Of a stretch of 64,000 nt of DNA, positions 32,741-45,256 are shown one piece after another. The notes under the pieces were generated by a model, which worked only from the letters and a program-made list of their open reading frames with translations, did no database searches and had not been told where the DNA came from. Source of the stretch: Cryptomeria japonica. Taxonomy: Eukaryota > Streptophyta > Pinopsida > Cupressales > Cupressaceae. The position numbers and the translations under genes are program-made. How positions within the stretch are numbered: position 1 is the first letter of the stretch; every line of letters starts with the position of its first letter. The stretch covers positions 662,668,438-662,732,437 of the forward strand of contig NC_081414.1 of assembly GCF_030272615.1 (NCBI RefSeq), in the 5' to 3' direction.

Positions 32741-32754
32741 GCCCCCTATTTCAT
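32741..32754 (-). other. C polypurine tract
   Basis: The minus strand reads ATGAAATAGGGGGC directly before the 3' LTR. A second purine run, CAAAGGGGGGGAGT, is at about 32811-32824. Confidence 0.75.
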
Positions 32755-32991
32755 CAATGACAACATTCATCAAAGAAAAACAATTTCTCAAACAAATCAC
32801 TCTCCAAAAACTCCCCCCCTTTGACATCAAAGACAAATGTGAACAATACTTCAACTCAAAAATTACATTGCTCTCCCTAAGAGGAGCCCCAAACATTATC
32901 CCAGACTAATATATGCATGAAATATCCTGGATTAATGCACTTCCAAATGTACTTAGTTCAAATTAGGAAGGGGTATGACCCCCAACATTTT

Positions 32992-34246
32992 CTAGAGATA
33001 CTCAAAATTATCTTTGCACAATGCCTTTGTAAAGATGTTTGTAACTAGCTCTTTGGTAGGAACATATTCAGGTTTTACTTCACTATCCAATACTTTTTCC
33101 CTTAGGAAATGATACCAAAGAGAAATATGCTTTGTTCTAGAATGCAATACTAGGTTCTCAAAGATATGGATTGCACTTGTATTATCACACATGATTAAGA
33201 TAGGTTCATAAGATAATACACCAATATCCTTCAATGTTTATTTCATCCAAATCACCTAAGTGCAACATGAAGCAACTCCAATGTACTCAACTTATGTAAT
33301 TGATAAAGATACAAAATCCTGCTTCTTACTTAACCATGAAACTAATTGGGAGCCAATGAAAAATTCTCCACCACTTGTGCTCTTCCTTCCATCAATACTT
33401 GTTGCCCAATTTGCATCAGCATAAGTTTTCAGAGTAAAGTTTGATCCTCTGGGATACCACAGTCCAAAATGTTTTGTTCCTTTCAAGTATTTGAATATCC
33501 TCTTTATTGCAACAACATGTGACTCTTTAAATTCTTGCTAAAATCTGGCTGCAAGATAGACAACATACATGATATCTAGTCTTGTAGCAGTCATATATAA
33601 CAAACCTTGAATCATTGATATGTACTTGCTTGCATCAGTCTTAGAAGATTTATCATCATTAGTAAACTTTCATCTGGTAGTCATAGGAGTACATACCGGT
33701 TTAGAATTTTCCAATCCAAAATTCTTCAGCAACTCTCTAACATATTTTGACTGAGAAATGAAAATGCCTTTACTATTTTGATTCTCTTGTAATCTAAGAA
33801 TTTTTTTTAGCTCACCAATAATGAAAATTTCAAATTCCTTTTGCATTTCACTAGCAAACCTTTTGCACATATCATCATTGCCTCCAAAAATTATATCATC
33901 CATATATATAACAACAATTAAGATCTTACTTGATTCAAATTTGAAGTAAACATTGTTGTTAGAAGACCCTTTAAAAAATTTTGATTTGGTAGATACTTAT
34001 CTAACCTCCCATACCAAGCTTTAGAAGCTTGCTTGAATCCATACAATGCCTTCTTCAATCTGCAAACAACATCTGAATCATTTGATAACTTGAATCCTTA
34101 CAGTTGTTCAATTTAGGCTTCTTCTATCAACTCTTCATTTAGAAATGTCGACTTCACATCCATTTGATAGACTTTGAAATCCCTATATGTTGCAAAAGCC
34201 AAAAAACATCCTAATAGCCTCCATTCTAGCAACATGAGTGTATGTT
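32992..34246 (-). pseudogene. pol: C reverse transcriptase (C-terminal part) and RNase H
   Basis: Minus-strand blocks in order: VARMEAIR at the G4 border; VYQMDVKSTFLN; KKALYGFKQASKAWY; VVIYMDDIIFGG (YMDD at 33895-33906); SKYVRELLKNFGLENSKPVCTPM; and GLLYMTATRLD. RNase H follows: LKGTKHFGLWYPRG, TYADANWATSIDGRKSTSG, SWLSKKQ, MCDNTSAIHIFENLVLHSRTKH and TKELVTNIFTKAL. These are standard Ty1/copia motifs. Several stops and frame changes (about 34110, 33670, 33292). The RT N-terminus is lost at the G4 insertion. Confidence 0.9.
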
Positions 34247-36403
34247 TGTACCCTTGTTGAACACTGATGCTCAACAACCTTGTGAAATATGGAAACAACC
34301 TCCAAGTGTGGGACCTTGTGCATGTGAGGTTGAGTCTCTCGAGAAGGTCATCTTCCTCTCCAATTAGAGTGCAGTGTTGGACTAACCCAACACTTATAAA
34401 GTCTACCCTAATTATTTTAAAGGGGAAAAGGAGAGAAGGAATGCTGAAAGGAAAATAAGAGGTGATGCACCTAGATTGAAATTTGATCCTCCCTACCCAT
34501 AACTGCACAAGACATCAATAGAAACTACCCAAAGATATGAAAAAATTCCTCTTATTTAGCTCCCAAAGAATATGCAAAGGTTAGAATCCTGTAAGATGAA
34601 GAGAGGAATGAAGGCAATTCATAGACAATGTGTACATGGGTGTTAACACGATTACACAATCTAAGAACAAAAAAAGATGCATTCAGATAAAGAGGTAAGA
34701 TACATTACACATAATATTTGAACTAGAAAAAGGCAAAATAGACAATTTTATTGATGCAAAGGCAAGGAAAAGCTTATAGTTACAGAAAATATGAATCCTA
34801 TAAGACAAACAGGGAGAGGACCCACAAAAGGGCTACAAAATTGCCTTTATATATCAGGCATAACTCAGATGATACACTCGATTTAGAAACCCTAACCAAC
34901 TAGGGTTAGGCTACAAAAGAGGATTCAATCAAAGCAGATTGATCTAATGGTTGCAGACCCTATAGATCCTCAGCGAACTGAGAAGGATCAACAATCCCTG
35001 AAATTAAGGGAGCTCTTGCATTAGGATGGCATCTGAACATATTTTGTTAGACTTGTATATGGTGAAAATGGATAACAATAATAATGATATTGAAAGGCTA
35101 AATGAATTCAACCACAAAACCCTAGCCTAACAACAACAAAGATCCACCATAACATATGAAGATTACCTAAGACAATGCAAATCAAATGAAATCACAAAGA
35201 TTATACCATCACATGTCCAATAGGGTTTGGATCTCCATTCTTCCTATCTCCATTGATCTTGCTTGATATATTTGCTCTCAGATTTTATGTGCACAAGAGC
35301 TCAACAAAGAACGAAATGTGGTTGCAAGTAGGATCACCTATGTTCAAAAGCGTAGTGTAGTCAAGTAGTCAACGAGGGGTTTGATAATGAAGGAAGCATC
35401 TCCTTATATAGAAGACACTATATGAAATGGAGGGATAAGATTGAGAGGTGTAAAAGGAGGTCGGCTATGATTAGAGGGTAGGTAAAAGAAATAATAAAAT
35501 AATGAAAGGGGTAGGTAGTGTAGGAATTAAGAGATGAATGACATGTGTCATAGGTAGAAAAGGTTAATGAATTAATTAAATAAATAAAGATTTATTTAAT
35601 TAATAGAAGAAGTGGGATCAATTACATAAATAAGATATTTATTTAATTTAGGAAAAGGATAATTTAAATAAATAAATGTATTTATTTAAATGAGAAATAA
35701 GGCTAGAAGAGGATAAATGAATTAATTAAATAAAGAAAGATTTATTCAATTAATAGAAGAATTAGGCTTAAATAATTAAATAAATAAAATATTTATTTAA
35801 TTAGACACGACAATTTTAGGTGTCTACAAGACCCATAAGTCTTCAATTTGCAATAAATGGCAATGGGTGGCTGAGGGAAACATCTGCAAGAACATGGTGG
35901 AGTAGTGGAAGTGTCCCTCGACTCTTTTGAAAGTAGTTGGAGTAGATCAAATTTGATTTGGTCCACTAACAAGGTCAGAAAATGGTTTTCGACCCATTAA
36001 GTCAACAACCACCATTGGGCAGATGTTTAAATTTCAACAATCATCTCTAGTTTGAATTTTGGCCACTATATCTCTATTTATTGCATGTGGATGGATGACC
36101 AAGATCATGCCATGAAAGCTGGTCCCATCAACTTAAACAATCTCACCATAGTATTGCAGCCAAGGATAGAACTTATTCTTTGACCATTGCAATACCATAG
36201 TGACAAATACTCATCATCATTAAAGTTACCGCAACCTCGCAGGGGGAAATCAATGCTATTCCCAAACTACCACGATGGAGCAGTAATAGACATTTACACC
36301 ACTAGAAGACTATTTCCATATCACAGGGGTCAATCGGTGGTTAGGGATAACCATTGCAACCCCACGATACATATTATTCGCTCCTTCCTTGTCAGTCATT
36401 GCA
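34247..36403 (-). repeat. G4 3' LTR, interrupted by S1
   Basis: Aligns with 49805-51193. Diagnostic shared words include GATGCTCAACAACC/GATGCTCAAAAACC near the inner end and GCAACCACTATTGGG-type sequence near 36010. The copy is interrupted at 35054 by solo LTR S1. The upper limit is the last base of clear similarity, and the sequence there does not show a convincing polypurine tract, so it may be off by tens of bases. Confidence 0.8.
35054..35828 (-). repeat. S1: solo Tat-type LTR with target duplication
   Basis: The plus strand starts TGTATATGG and ends GGTGTCTACA, so the minus-strand LTR starts TGTAGACACC like T1, T2 and T3. It is flanked by AGACT (35049-35053) and AGACC (35829-35833). The uninterrupted G4 5' LTR has CAGACCCATAAG at this point, confirming the empty site. 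It contains TTAATTAA-rich U3 sequence and a TATA box at about 35403-35412. Length 775 bp. Confidence 0.9.
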
Positions 36404-37540
36404 ATGGGGAGGGCTTCACAATTAAGCCTAGAGAGGTGGAAAGAATTGGCTTCCTTGTAGTTGGTGATAACATATGGGCCACTCCAAATAGCATCAAATT
36501 TGGAATTCCTACCTGGTTTGGCCTGGTCAACATCCCACTTTAGGAAAAGGTCACCAACATTGAAGGTCTTATGAGTGGCTCCTTTGTCAAAACTTCATTT
36601 GACCTATCCCTGATGAATATTGAGGGTCTGTATGGCCTTACTTATGATTTATTCTAGCTCCATTAGCTCTGGATATTTGACTATCATGACATCATTCTCT
36701 GAGAGCTCTAGCTAGTGTGCTAAGTCAAGATAGGAAATTAAAGTGATAAGGGAAGCCTTGCTTCCGTTCCATATACCAACATGAAAGGTGAATTACCAAT
36801 TTCTCTCTTAGGTGTGATCTCGTCTGCCCATAAGACCGTCCCCAAATTCTAATGCCAAAACCTATGGTTCTCATCCAGAGTCCTCTTGATGATTCAGATG
36901 AGGTTCTTATTTGAGGACTCGGCTAGGCTTCTCCACTTGGGGTTGTAGTTTGATGATGTATTCAAGTATATGTCATGACTAAATGTCCATAAACTGATTT
37001 GAGCTTCGACAAAAACCTTGGAGTTGTTAGATATAATGGTAGAAGGGACACCAAATCTAGTTACAATTCCTTCTAGGAACTGAACCACTAAAATTTCAAG
37101 CCAACTACCTTTGTACACCTTGTGAAGTAATCTGTGGCAACCAAAAGCCACTTATAGCCAGTGCTTGACAGAGGGTTAATTGGGCCAATGAAATCTAGTC
37201 TCTATTGAGTAAAAGGTTGATTAGTCTATACAAGATGAAGAGGAAGGGTAGTGAATCTTTGTTTACCTAAGAAAAGGGCACACTCCTTGCACTTCCTTAC
37301 CCACTTGTGTGAATCTCTGAATAAGGATGACCAATAATAGCTTGCCTTGATTATTTTCATGGCAGTGGTCCTTGTAGAAAAATGGCCACCTAATGGGACC
37401 ATCATGAAACTCTTCTTATAATTTGCTAACTTGGTCTTCTTTGACGTATCTTAGTAAGACTCCATTTAGGTCCCCTTTGAACAAAATTCCATTCACTAGT
37501 ACATAAGGAATAGACAAAAGTCTGAAGTGTCTTCTCTTAG
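36404..37540 (-). pseudogene. G4 integrase
   Basis: The minus strand shows, after the HHCC region (about 37500-37280, degraded), the block at 37151-36894: FLEGIVTRFGVPSTIISNNSKVF, then NYNPKWRSLAESSNKNLI. The second catalytic Asp appears as Asn (ISNNS for the usual ISDNS/ITDNG), and the QGNGLAE box is altered to PKWRSLAE. GNSPFMLVYGTEASLP (about 36780) and a terminal GPYVI-like stretch (about 36480) follow. Many stops. Confidence 0.78.
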
Positions 37541-37875
37541 TTTTGTCAAAATTTGGAGGGTAATTACCATCCCTCAAGAAAGCAATCATGTCATCAAACC
37601 AATTGGTTTGTCCACATTCATTGTTGGCCAGCTATTTCTCCTCCCCCTACAATTCAAGGACGACCTCTAGGTCCTTTTCAAAAGATGAAACAAACTGTTC
37701 ACATAGGCCATTGCCTCTTACTAACTTGGTGATTTTGATATTGAATTTATATTCCTTGACCTTGGTGATCCATCTATCCCTTGTCTCACCAATATCCTTA
37801 TTTAGGAGGAAATCCTTCACACTTGCATGCGACACTAGGAATTGAATGTGGTTATTAGAAAGCATATATCTGAAC
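37541..37875 (-). pseudogene. G4 gypsy-type RNase H, distal part with duplicated segment
   Basis: The frame 37865-37647 reads MLSNNHIQFLVSHASVKDFL, then DRWITKVKEYKFNIKITKLVRGNGL, the end of a gypsy-type RNase H. About 120 bp of it (37747-37875) repeats the segment at 39016-39143 on the other side of S4. Confidence 0.75.
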
Positions 37876-38984
37876 TGTTGGAGTCAAGGAACACTAAAAG
37901 GGGGGGTGTGAATCGGTGTTTTGCAATTTTTAATCTTCTTTAACTGTTCCTTAATCCACTTCATGCAAATGAACAAGAAAGATAAGCATAAGCAAATCAC
38001 AAACAAAACCACCACCATAACACAGATTTTGTACATTGAAAACTTGATTAAGGAAAAACCACAGTGGGAATCCTACCCACAGTAAGATGATACTCTGTTA
38101 AAAGTATGTGAAAATTTGACAAAGGAATGCACATGCATTCAGACTCACTGCGTAGAGCTCACTGCTGAAATACAACAGGGCTACAACCCCAGAAGGCTCA
38201 CTACCTTACAAAGGAGTTACAAAGGTAACATACATGAAAATGAACTATGAAATAACATCTACAAATTCCTAGAATAGTTTCAATTTAAGCGCAAAGTATA
38301 ACTATCTCACTGCTCTATTTTGTTGAACTACTATAATTTGGATCAATAATCCTTCAAGGGCGCACATGAAACTGAACACAATCGCACATACACACAACTG
38401 ACATACTTTCTGATATCCAAAATGAACTTCCTAATCATGAATTTATATCCACAACATGAATTAAAATTAATTCCATGTCGGCCCAAAAATGCATAACACA
38501 CAACATGAAACGTGTTATCCAAGTTGGCTCAAATCAATCAAAACAACTAAGCTGACCAAACTAAAATGTCCACACACTTCCCACAGTTCCATTTACCAAC
38601 CTTGAATGCATAATCAACAACAAAAATTGATCTGTAAAATGAATCATCACACGTTACCACTGTTCTACCCAAAAACATGAATAATGGACCTTCCAACTTA
38701 CACAAAACTCATCACCCTAGGCTATAATCCTAGAATAAGATAAATTGTATAATCATAACACATCTCCCAAATCTGTGAAGCAAAATACTCATCCACAATA
38801 ATCGGCCAACCAAAATACTATACACTCTGCTAGATACCTTGTTCATCTTATTGAACCTACCAGACTAAAGTAATCTCCATTGAATCCCTTAGAATGATGA
38901 AAAAATGAAGTGTGGATGCCAAATCTAATATGAGTTGCCATCAATGACAACATCTCTACACACACACAATGTCTCTTGCCAACA
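37876..38984 (-). repeat. S4: solo copia-type LTR in G4 RNase H
   Basis: The plus strand starts TGTTGGAGTCAAGG and ends TCTTGCCAACA; the minus LTR starts TGTTGGCAAGAG. A G run at about 37898 and the shared LTR box (38019-38070) are in the expected places. No 5-bp target duplication is visible (TGAAC against TACAT). Instead, about 120 bp of the host element is duplicated on both sides with a 31-bp spacer on the right. Confidence 0.72.
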
Positions 38985-39560
38985 TACATGAAAACACTTA
39001 ATGCAAATGAACACTCATATTCCTTGACCTTGGTGATACATCTAACCCTCTTCTCACCAATATCCTTGTTTAGGAAGAAATCCTTCACACTTGCAGGCGA
39101 CACTAGGAGCTTAATGTGGTTGTTTGAAAGCATATGTGTGAACTTATTCAATTCTCTAACCACTGTGATGACCTATTTTTTCATGCAGTTATACTTAAGC
39201 TTATAATCTTTCAAGCCCTCACTTAAAAAGGCAATGGGCCACTCTAACCCATCATCATTTTGCGTTAAGATAGTTGAGATACTTTCTTCTCCTCCCAAAG
39301 TGTAGAGGATGAAATCTTTGTCATAATTGGGATTTTTACCAAGGTAGGAGCCTAGGAAATTGTTTATTTGATTTGTTCAAAACCATATTTCCTCTCCTCG
39401 GTCCATTTGGAAAATATATCCCTCTTCAACATGGTTGTGAGAGGTTTAACCATAGTAGCCAAGTTTGGAATAAATGTCCTTACAAAGTTGATCCTTCTAA
39501 AGAAACTTTGCAAGCCATTTTTTTGACTTGGAATTTAAAGAGGCAGAATGGCCTCCACTC
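38985..39560 (-). pseudogene. G4 gypsy-type RNase H, proximal part
   Basis: Minus strand: INFVRTFIPNLATMVKPLT and FSKWTEERKYGFEQIK (connection, about 39510-39380), a degraded middle, then 39163-39016 with MLSNNHIKLLVSPASVKDFFLN and ITKVKEYE. The last block recurs beyond S4 with ~12% difference. Confidence 0.75.
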
Positions 39561-40463
39561 TTTCTAGATCTATGGCCAAACCTTCCCTTGATAAAATGTG
39601 TCCCAACAATTTTCATTGGTCTATGGTGAATACACATTTACTAGGATTTAAAGAAACACAATATTCCCTACATTTCTTGAATACTTGTTCAAGGTGACCA
39701 AAATGATCTGCTAAATGCTTGGAGTACAGAATTATATCATCTAGGTATACCAGCACAAATTCTGCTAATACTCCTTTTAAGACCATATCCATAGCTCTTT
39801 GAAAAGTTGTGCTTGCATTTGTTAGTCCAAAAGCATTTTATAATAGGCATAGGTGCCCCATTTAGTAGTAAATGCAGTTTTGAATTGGTCTAATTCTTGG
39901 ATTGGGGTTTGATTATATCCTAAATACCCATCCAAGAAATAAAATCTCTCTGAACCACTCACCCTAGCTAAGATCTATTTCATGGAAGGAAGGGGATAAT
40001 GATCTTTAAGGGAGACTCTATTGAGGTCTCTAAAAGTCTACACATAACCTAATTTCCCCATTCTTCTTCTTAACAGGAAAAATATGAGCTACCCAAGAAA
40101 AATGTTTTATTGGAAAAATTATATTAGATTCTATGAGCTTGGATAACTCCTTTCTAATTAAAGGTTCAACCTTGGGATTAAAGGATCTTTTATTTTGCCT
40201 GATCGACTTTGCATTTGGATCTAGTTCTATGGTATGCTAGGCCAGACTAGGGTCAAACCCTTTCAGATCCTGATAATTAAAAGAAAATACATCATTATAT
40301 TCTTTATATAGGTTGACAAAGACTTCTTGGTCAATTTCGGAACATACATTTCCCAAGTTGAGAGCCTTCCCGTCAGCCACAAAGATTGGCTTGTAATCTC
40401 CTTTTCTTGTAGCCAAATTCATAGCCCTCCTTTTCACTTGATCATCTGAATTGAAGATCCCCT
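39561..40463 (-). pseudogene. pol: G4 pre-RT and reverse transcriptase
   Basis: The pre-RT frame (40463-40237) has YNDVFSFNYQDLKGFDPSLA. RT blocks follow: IPVKKKNGEIRLCVDF (about 40110-40040), then, in shifted phase, AFGLTNASTTFQRAMD, VLVYLDDIILYSKH (YLDD at 39736-39747), LNPSKCVFTIDQ and KLLGHILS. Typical Ty3/gypsy RT; the catalytic pair is intact but the frame is broken by stops and shifts. Confidence 0.87.
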
Positions 40464-40468
40464 CTAAG

Positions 40469-41401
40469 TGTTGGAAACCAATAACATTGAGATGGGGGGT
40501 GAATCAGTGTTATACCGAAATAGTAGATTTTAGCCTTAACAAAACATTCATACACCAATCGGTATACCGGTATAAACAAAATTGAAAGAAGTAATGCACC
40601 CAATAAGCCAAACACATAAATTAGAACCTTAACACACAAATTTATACATGGAAAACCTCAAAGAGGAAAAACCAAGGTGGCATTTGTGACCGACAATATC
40701 AATTCACTAGCCATATGAAGAGATATTACAATATATGATGGGGCTGCACTTGCAGGAAGGCTTACAACCTAGAGCACACTGCTCATAACAATAGGAGTCT
40801 CACTAACTACATAAAAATCCATACAACAATCCAAAGAACTATGACCTGCTTAATATAGCGTCTCCTATGCCAGAATGCAGTTCTGGTTTAAGCTCTGTCT
40901 ATTCCGGTAAAACCCTAAACCTTAGTACCGGAATAAACCTTACAATGAATTCCTCACATACATAGTCTCTCTAATATATTTTGCATTACATCACATCCAT
41001 ATATTCATCCTATCATCTTATCCTTATTCTTCTTGCAAAATGATCTAATCAATCTCCCCTATATACCCTATACAAATTGATGCCTTATGTTGGCTTACAA
41101 AGATATATACAATATCATATTTACATGTCAGCCATATAACATAAATGAATAAGCATTAAAACAAGTTTTCAATGCTGGATCCAAGATGTGTCAGCCTCCA
41201 ATACCAATGACCTTTACCATACCATGTCGGCCTACATTGTCGGTGATCAAATAAATCTTCTATCTTTCCGGTGCCTGTGTTGGTGTCAGTGTAGAGTCTG
41301 TGAAGTGCCTGCCAGTACACCATATGAAGATGAAACCCAAAATCATGTTTCCATCAATGACAACATAATGAAACCAACCAATAGATTGTCAATTTCCAAC
41401 A
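40469..41401 (-). repeat. Element B 3' LTR
   Basis: The minus strand starts TGTTGGAAATTGAC beside the polypurine tract and ends GGTTTCCAACA, giving a 9-bp TGTTGGAAA inverted terminus. Complete at 933 bp. It contains the shared LTR box (40631-40680) and the plus-strand G run at 40492-40498. Confidence 0.9.
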
Positions 41402-41416
41402 ATCTCCCCCTTTGGC
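41402..41416 (-). other. Element B polypurine tract
   Basis: The minus strand reads GCCAAAGGGGGAGATT immediately before the 3' LTR. A second similar run, TCAAAGGGGGAGTAGT, overlaps the last codons of ORF2 (about 41580-41600). Confidence 0.85.
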
Positions 41417-41579
41417 ATTGATGGCAACACTCATGTGAAAAATGGTCATGGTTTCAACTACCGGTTTCATCCTGCCTTGCTCGCCCTGAGATGAATATGC
41501 AAAATGCTCCGATACACAAAAATTCCAAAAAATCTATAAATCCCCCTAATGTATGCAGCTTTAATTCTTTTTTTCACAT

Positions 41580-44500
41580 CTATACTACTCCCCCTTTGAG
41601 ATCAGTGCCCAAAAATTGTGAAAAAGAATGTCGAAGAATAATAACTATACACTGAATACCTCCAAAAATGTCTGACCGAAGCTTGACCAATTTCAAGATT
41701 TCTGGGTAATCTTTCTCTAATAACTCTACATACGTATCCCAACCAATTTTGAATGTGTCAGAGATAGATACAAGTCCACTCAGTAAATATGCAAGTGATT
41801 CCTTCTCAGTGACTTCTGCCTGTGTAGGCTTACCAAACATATCCATGCATTCCTTCTTATGTACGCCAAGTGAATCCAATCTTGGACTCACCAAACCTTT
41901 AATACTTATGGCTCTCTGAATTATCTTATCTCTTTCCTTTTCAAGAGAAGAAATTTGGTTCTCGAAAGTCAAAATTTGTCCATCAATAGATGTTGTCAGT
42001 GAAATTAGTTCGTCAAAAGAGTTAGCAATACTAGCAATTTTGTCCTGTATCTCTTTTATCTTTTCATCTACTTTTGTTGTAAGAATCTCAGTATTGCAAC
42101 ATACCCTATATATGTTAGTACATTGTTTCAAAGAATTTTCTATCAAAATTAGTTTCTCCTCAATATTTTTCTTCTCTCTCTCTCAATGATTTGGTCAAAA
42201 GAGGCTCTCTTAGCCAAAGTGAATTTTTCAAGTGCTTGCTGGTTAGAGATTTGCTGTAAGGATTGAAAATATTTAGAGACATGCTAATTTATTACCTTAA
42301 GCTTGCCAGAAGGGCTCGCTTCATTCTCGATCTTACATTCTGGGACCAATTTATGTAAAATAGTTATGGATTGATCTATAATCCTTTTATCTGTGGTTCC
42401 CTCCTTCATCAGTTTCTAAGTAGCCATCATCATCAGTTCCGTGGGACTCATTTCTGTGATGGTTTTCTTCTCAACTAGAGAAGTATCAATTATCAATAAT
42501 GATGTGCTGACAACTAGTTACCTACCAGATTCCCCTGTTTTCTCTAGTGATTTAACTTTTATTGCCTCCTCACTTGCACCAGTGGGTTTGCCATTTGGTG
42601 TAGTCTGCGCAACTAGTGGTTCCTCTCTAGGAACAATATCCTCAACTTGTACATTAATATCTAGAGGAAAAGTGTCCTCAATGTTAGTATCCTATACAAT
42701 GTTCTTAGCATTAACCGATGTCTTTGTATTTGTCTGTACATTTGTGTTAACTGGTGGCTCAATTTCCACTATCTTGATATTCTTCAAAATTGAGGGTGGA
42801 GTACCCTTGATTCCTTTACCTTTCCCTTCAACCAGTGTATCTACAGTATCAGTCTTTGTCTCCAATGAAGTGAAGAATCCTCTATGCTCTCCCAAAATTT
42901 TTATCCAAGCCTTTTGTGTTTCCTTTATTATCTCATTCATCCTTCCTGACATCAGGATAATTATTCTATGTTTTCTATTGAATACCTTTATGTCAGCAAC
43001 CTCTGTTGTCTTTTCCATTTCATCTTGAGTTATAGAAACACATATAGCTAAAATTTCTTGCATCTTAATGTGTTTGTCTTCTTGCATTGTAGATAACCTT
43101 CTAGCATCTAACATGTTGTATAGCTCTGTCGGTATTTGATTTTCTATTTCAATTAATACTTTCTTATAGATATTTAAATATAGAAGAATTGCTTCCTCTA
43201 CCTCTCTCTGTTCATCAACTTCTAATGTATCATAATAAGACTTAACATTTTTTAACACCTCATCCTTAGTAATTTCATCAGCAATTTCAGCACAAGTCAT
43301 GGGTGGTATAATAGTCACATTACCAATTTCAAGTGCCAAATCAATGTCACTCTTCTTCCTCCTTTTGGCAGTACCAGATGTAGCTGATGGTGTGGCCTTA
43401 GGTGCCTACTTCTGTGCCAATAATTTCATGGTAACCTTCCTAACCGGTTGTTTCTTTGCTTCCATTTTAGGTTCTTCTAGTTTCTTCCTCACAACCCTTT
43501 TGAATGCTAATGGTGTGTCATCTTCAGATTTTGAGTCTACAGTCATAGGTTCAATGTGAACTACCAGATCCTTCCTCTTTCTCCCTTTCTTCGGGACAAC
43601 ATCAATGAGTGCCTTAATGTCCTTTGAAACTTCTTGTATAAACTTGCTTTCCTTACCTTCTTTTTTTTCCCTCTTCTTTCGGTTGAACTCAGTTTCAACC
43701 TCAAGAGTCTTTTGTTGTGCTATTCCACAAGGATTTTCTATTTCATCTATATCTACATTAAGTAGAATTTTTGCATATGCACCAAGAATTAATGCATCCA
43801 CCTCATAGCCCATTTCAGCTATCGAAATCTTCCTGGGCTTGATTGGCTCCATGAGGGTCTCATCTTTCTTGACCATGAAACATATGTCGGTAGAGTATTT
43901 CTCTACTATATGCTCAAGTACTCTAATCCTATACCTCATAGATTTTTGAAAAGCCTTGAAGTAACCCCATACCTTATCATCTCTAAGAATTCCCAATGGA
44001 GCAATTGATTATTTTAGCTATCTTCCTACAGGGATGTCAAAAGCCCATTGCTTCCTTGCAGAACCAGGAGTATCATTCAAAAAGGATAAAGTTAAGTAGA
44101 CTAATAGATTTCCATACTGGAAAGTGTCCTTTTTCTCACCTTTAAGCTTTCCTAAGCTGATCAATAACTCCTCAAGCATCCAGTCACAAAGATCTAACTT
44201 GATATTTTTTCTCATCACCCTATATGCGACCAAAATACATGAACTTGAAACTAAATTTAGTCGGTTAGACTGAGTTATTTTATATCCTATAACCATGCTT
44301 CCAAACTTGATGTTGGTGTCGGTGATGGTGCTCACCTTCATCGATCTCTTGTCTGATGTGGCGCCAGTGATCTTCCTTATGAAGTCATTTGATACTTTCT
44401 TATCTAGATTTTGTCCTACTGATGGCAAACCAGTAATTGCCTAGATGGCTTCCTTAGTGATTTTATAGGGTTTTTGCATCCATATGAATTCCCCATGTAC

Positions 44501-44860
44501 TATTCTTAGTACATATATGACTATCTCATCCTCAAACTCTGGAATATCCAGAATATCAGTGAACCTTAAATATCTGATGTGTTTATATGCTAGTTTGATC
44601 TTACCAGATTCTCCCATGAGTTCATTCATATACATCCCCTTGATCTCTGAAGTGCCTAAGTACTCTCTATGACAATGAATATGGGCCCTAACATCTTCCA
44701 CATATACCACTCCTTTCAAGATGCGAGAAAATGCTCCAAGCAAATCTTCCTTGGTAGCCACATGTGGATACCATTTGAAAAGTGGCCTGGGGTGGTTCTT
44801 AACTTCTACTACAGTTGGATTTGGAATGAAAATAGGAGCATAAAATGATCCTGATTCCAT
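41580..44860 (-). pseudogene. Element B ORF2, large protein of unknown function
   Basis: Starts MESGSFYAPIFIPNP at 44860. One phase is kept from 44860 to about 42190, across stops at 44441-44443, 44018-44020, about 44009, 43406-43408, 42692-42694 and a few before 42280. A shift then falls in a GA repeat (about 42177-42187), and the frame ends at 41580, about 1090 codons in all. N-terminal third: globular-looking, with ITKEAI, AITGLPSVGQ, KITGATSDKRSM and MVIGYKITQSNRLN. Middle: Lys/Glu-rich with basic patches (KKGRKRK, RRKKSD) that could be nuclear-localisation signals (inference). C-terminal: coiled coil (KIKEIQDKIASIAN, FENQISSLEKERDK). No protease, integrase or RT motif. I do not recognise the family. 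Element A encodes a related N-terminus. Confidence 0.75.
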
Positions 44861-45256
44861 GATTCAAGAAAAATACCTTTAGAATGCTTCCAGTGAAAAC
44901 CTCGAACAAATCCTTCCAGATGCTGGTGTGATCACTCAAGAAGAAATCTTATTGCCTCTGAATAGATTTTGATTGCACTAAATCACTTTGAATGTTGGGT
45001 GAATGGAAATGAAGTGTAATCAACCTTTTATCCATTGAGAAACCCCTAATCTTCTATTGACATAAATGACTGTTGGTGAATGATAGCAGATCTCATTTTG
45101 AATATATCAATGCCGGATAATCCTCTCTAATATCTGGAACATCCTCTAGAATCTCCTCCAGGGGTATATGCATCATCTTCCATGAAAATTACCTACCCCT
45201 AAGGCATCTGCCTTAGTTACCAGATGAGCTAATTGCTGGTGTAGGAGTAGCCTCTT
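44861..45256 (-). other. Spacer between gag and ORF2 of element B
   Basis: No sustained frame. It corresponds in position and size to the spacer in A. How ORF2 would be translated is unknown. Confidence 0.45.

Noticed and set aside
42441-43028. Forward 195-codon ORF
   Set aside because: Antisense shadow of element B ORF2, whose reverse-strand frame is continuous with its neighbours; the forward product is a run of Ser/Val/Phe with no motif.
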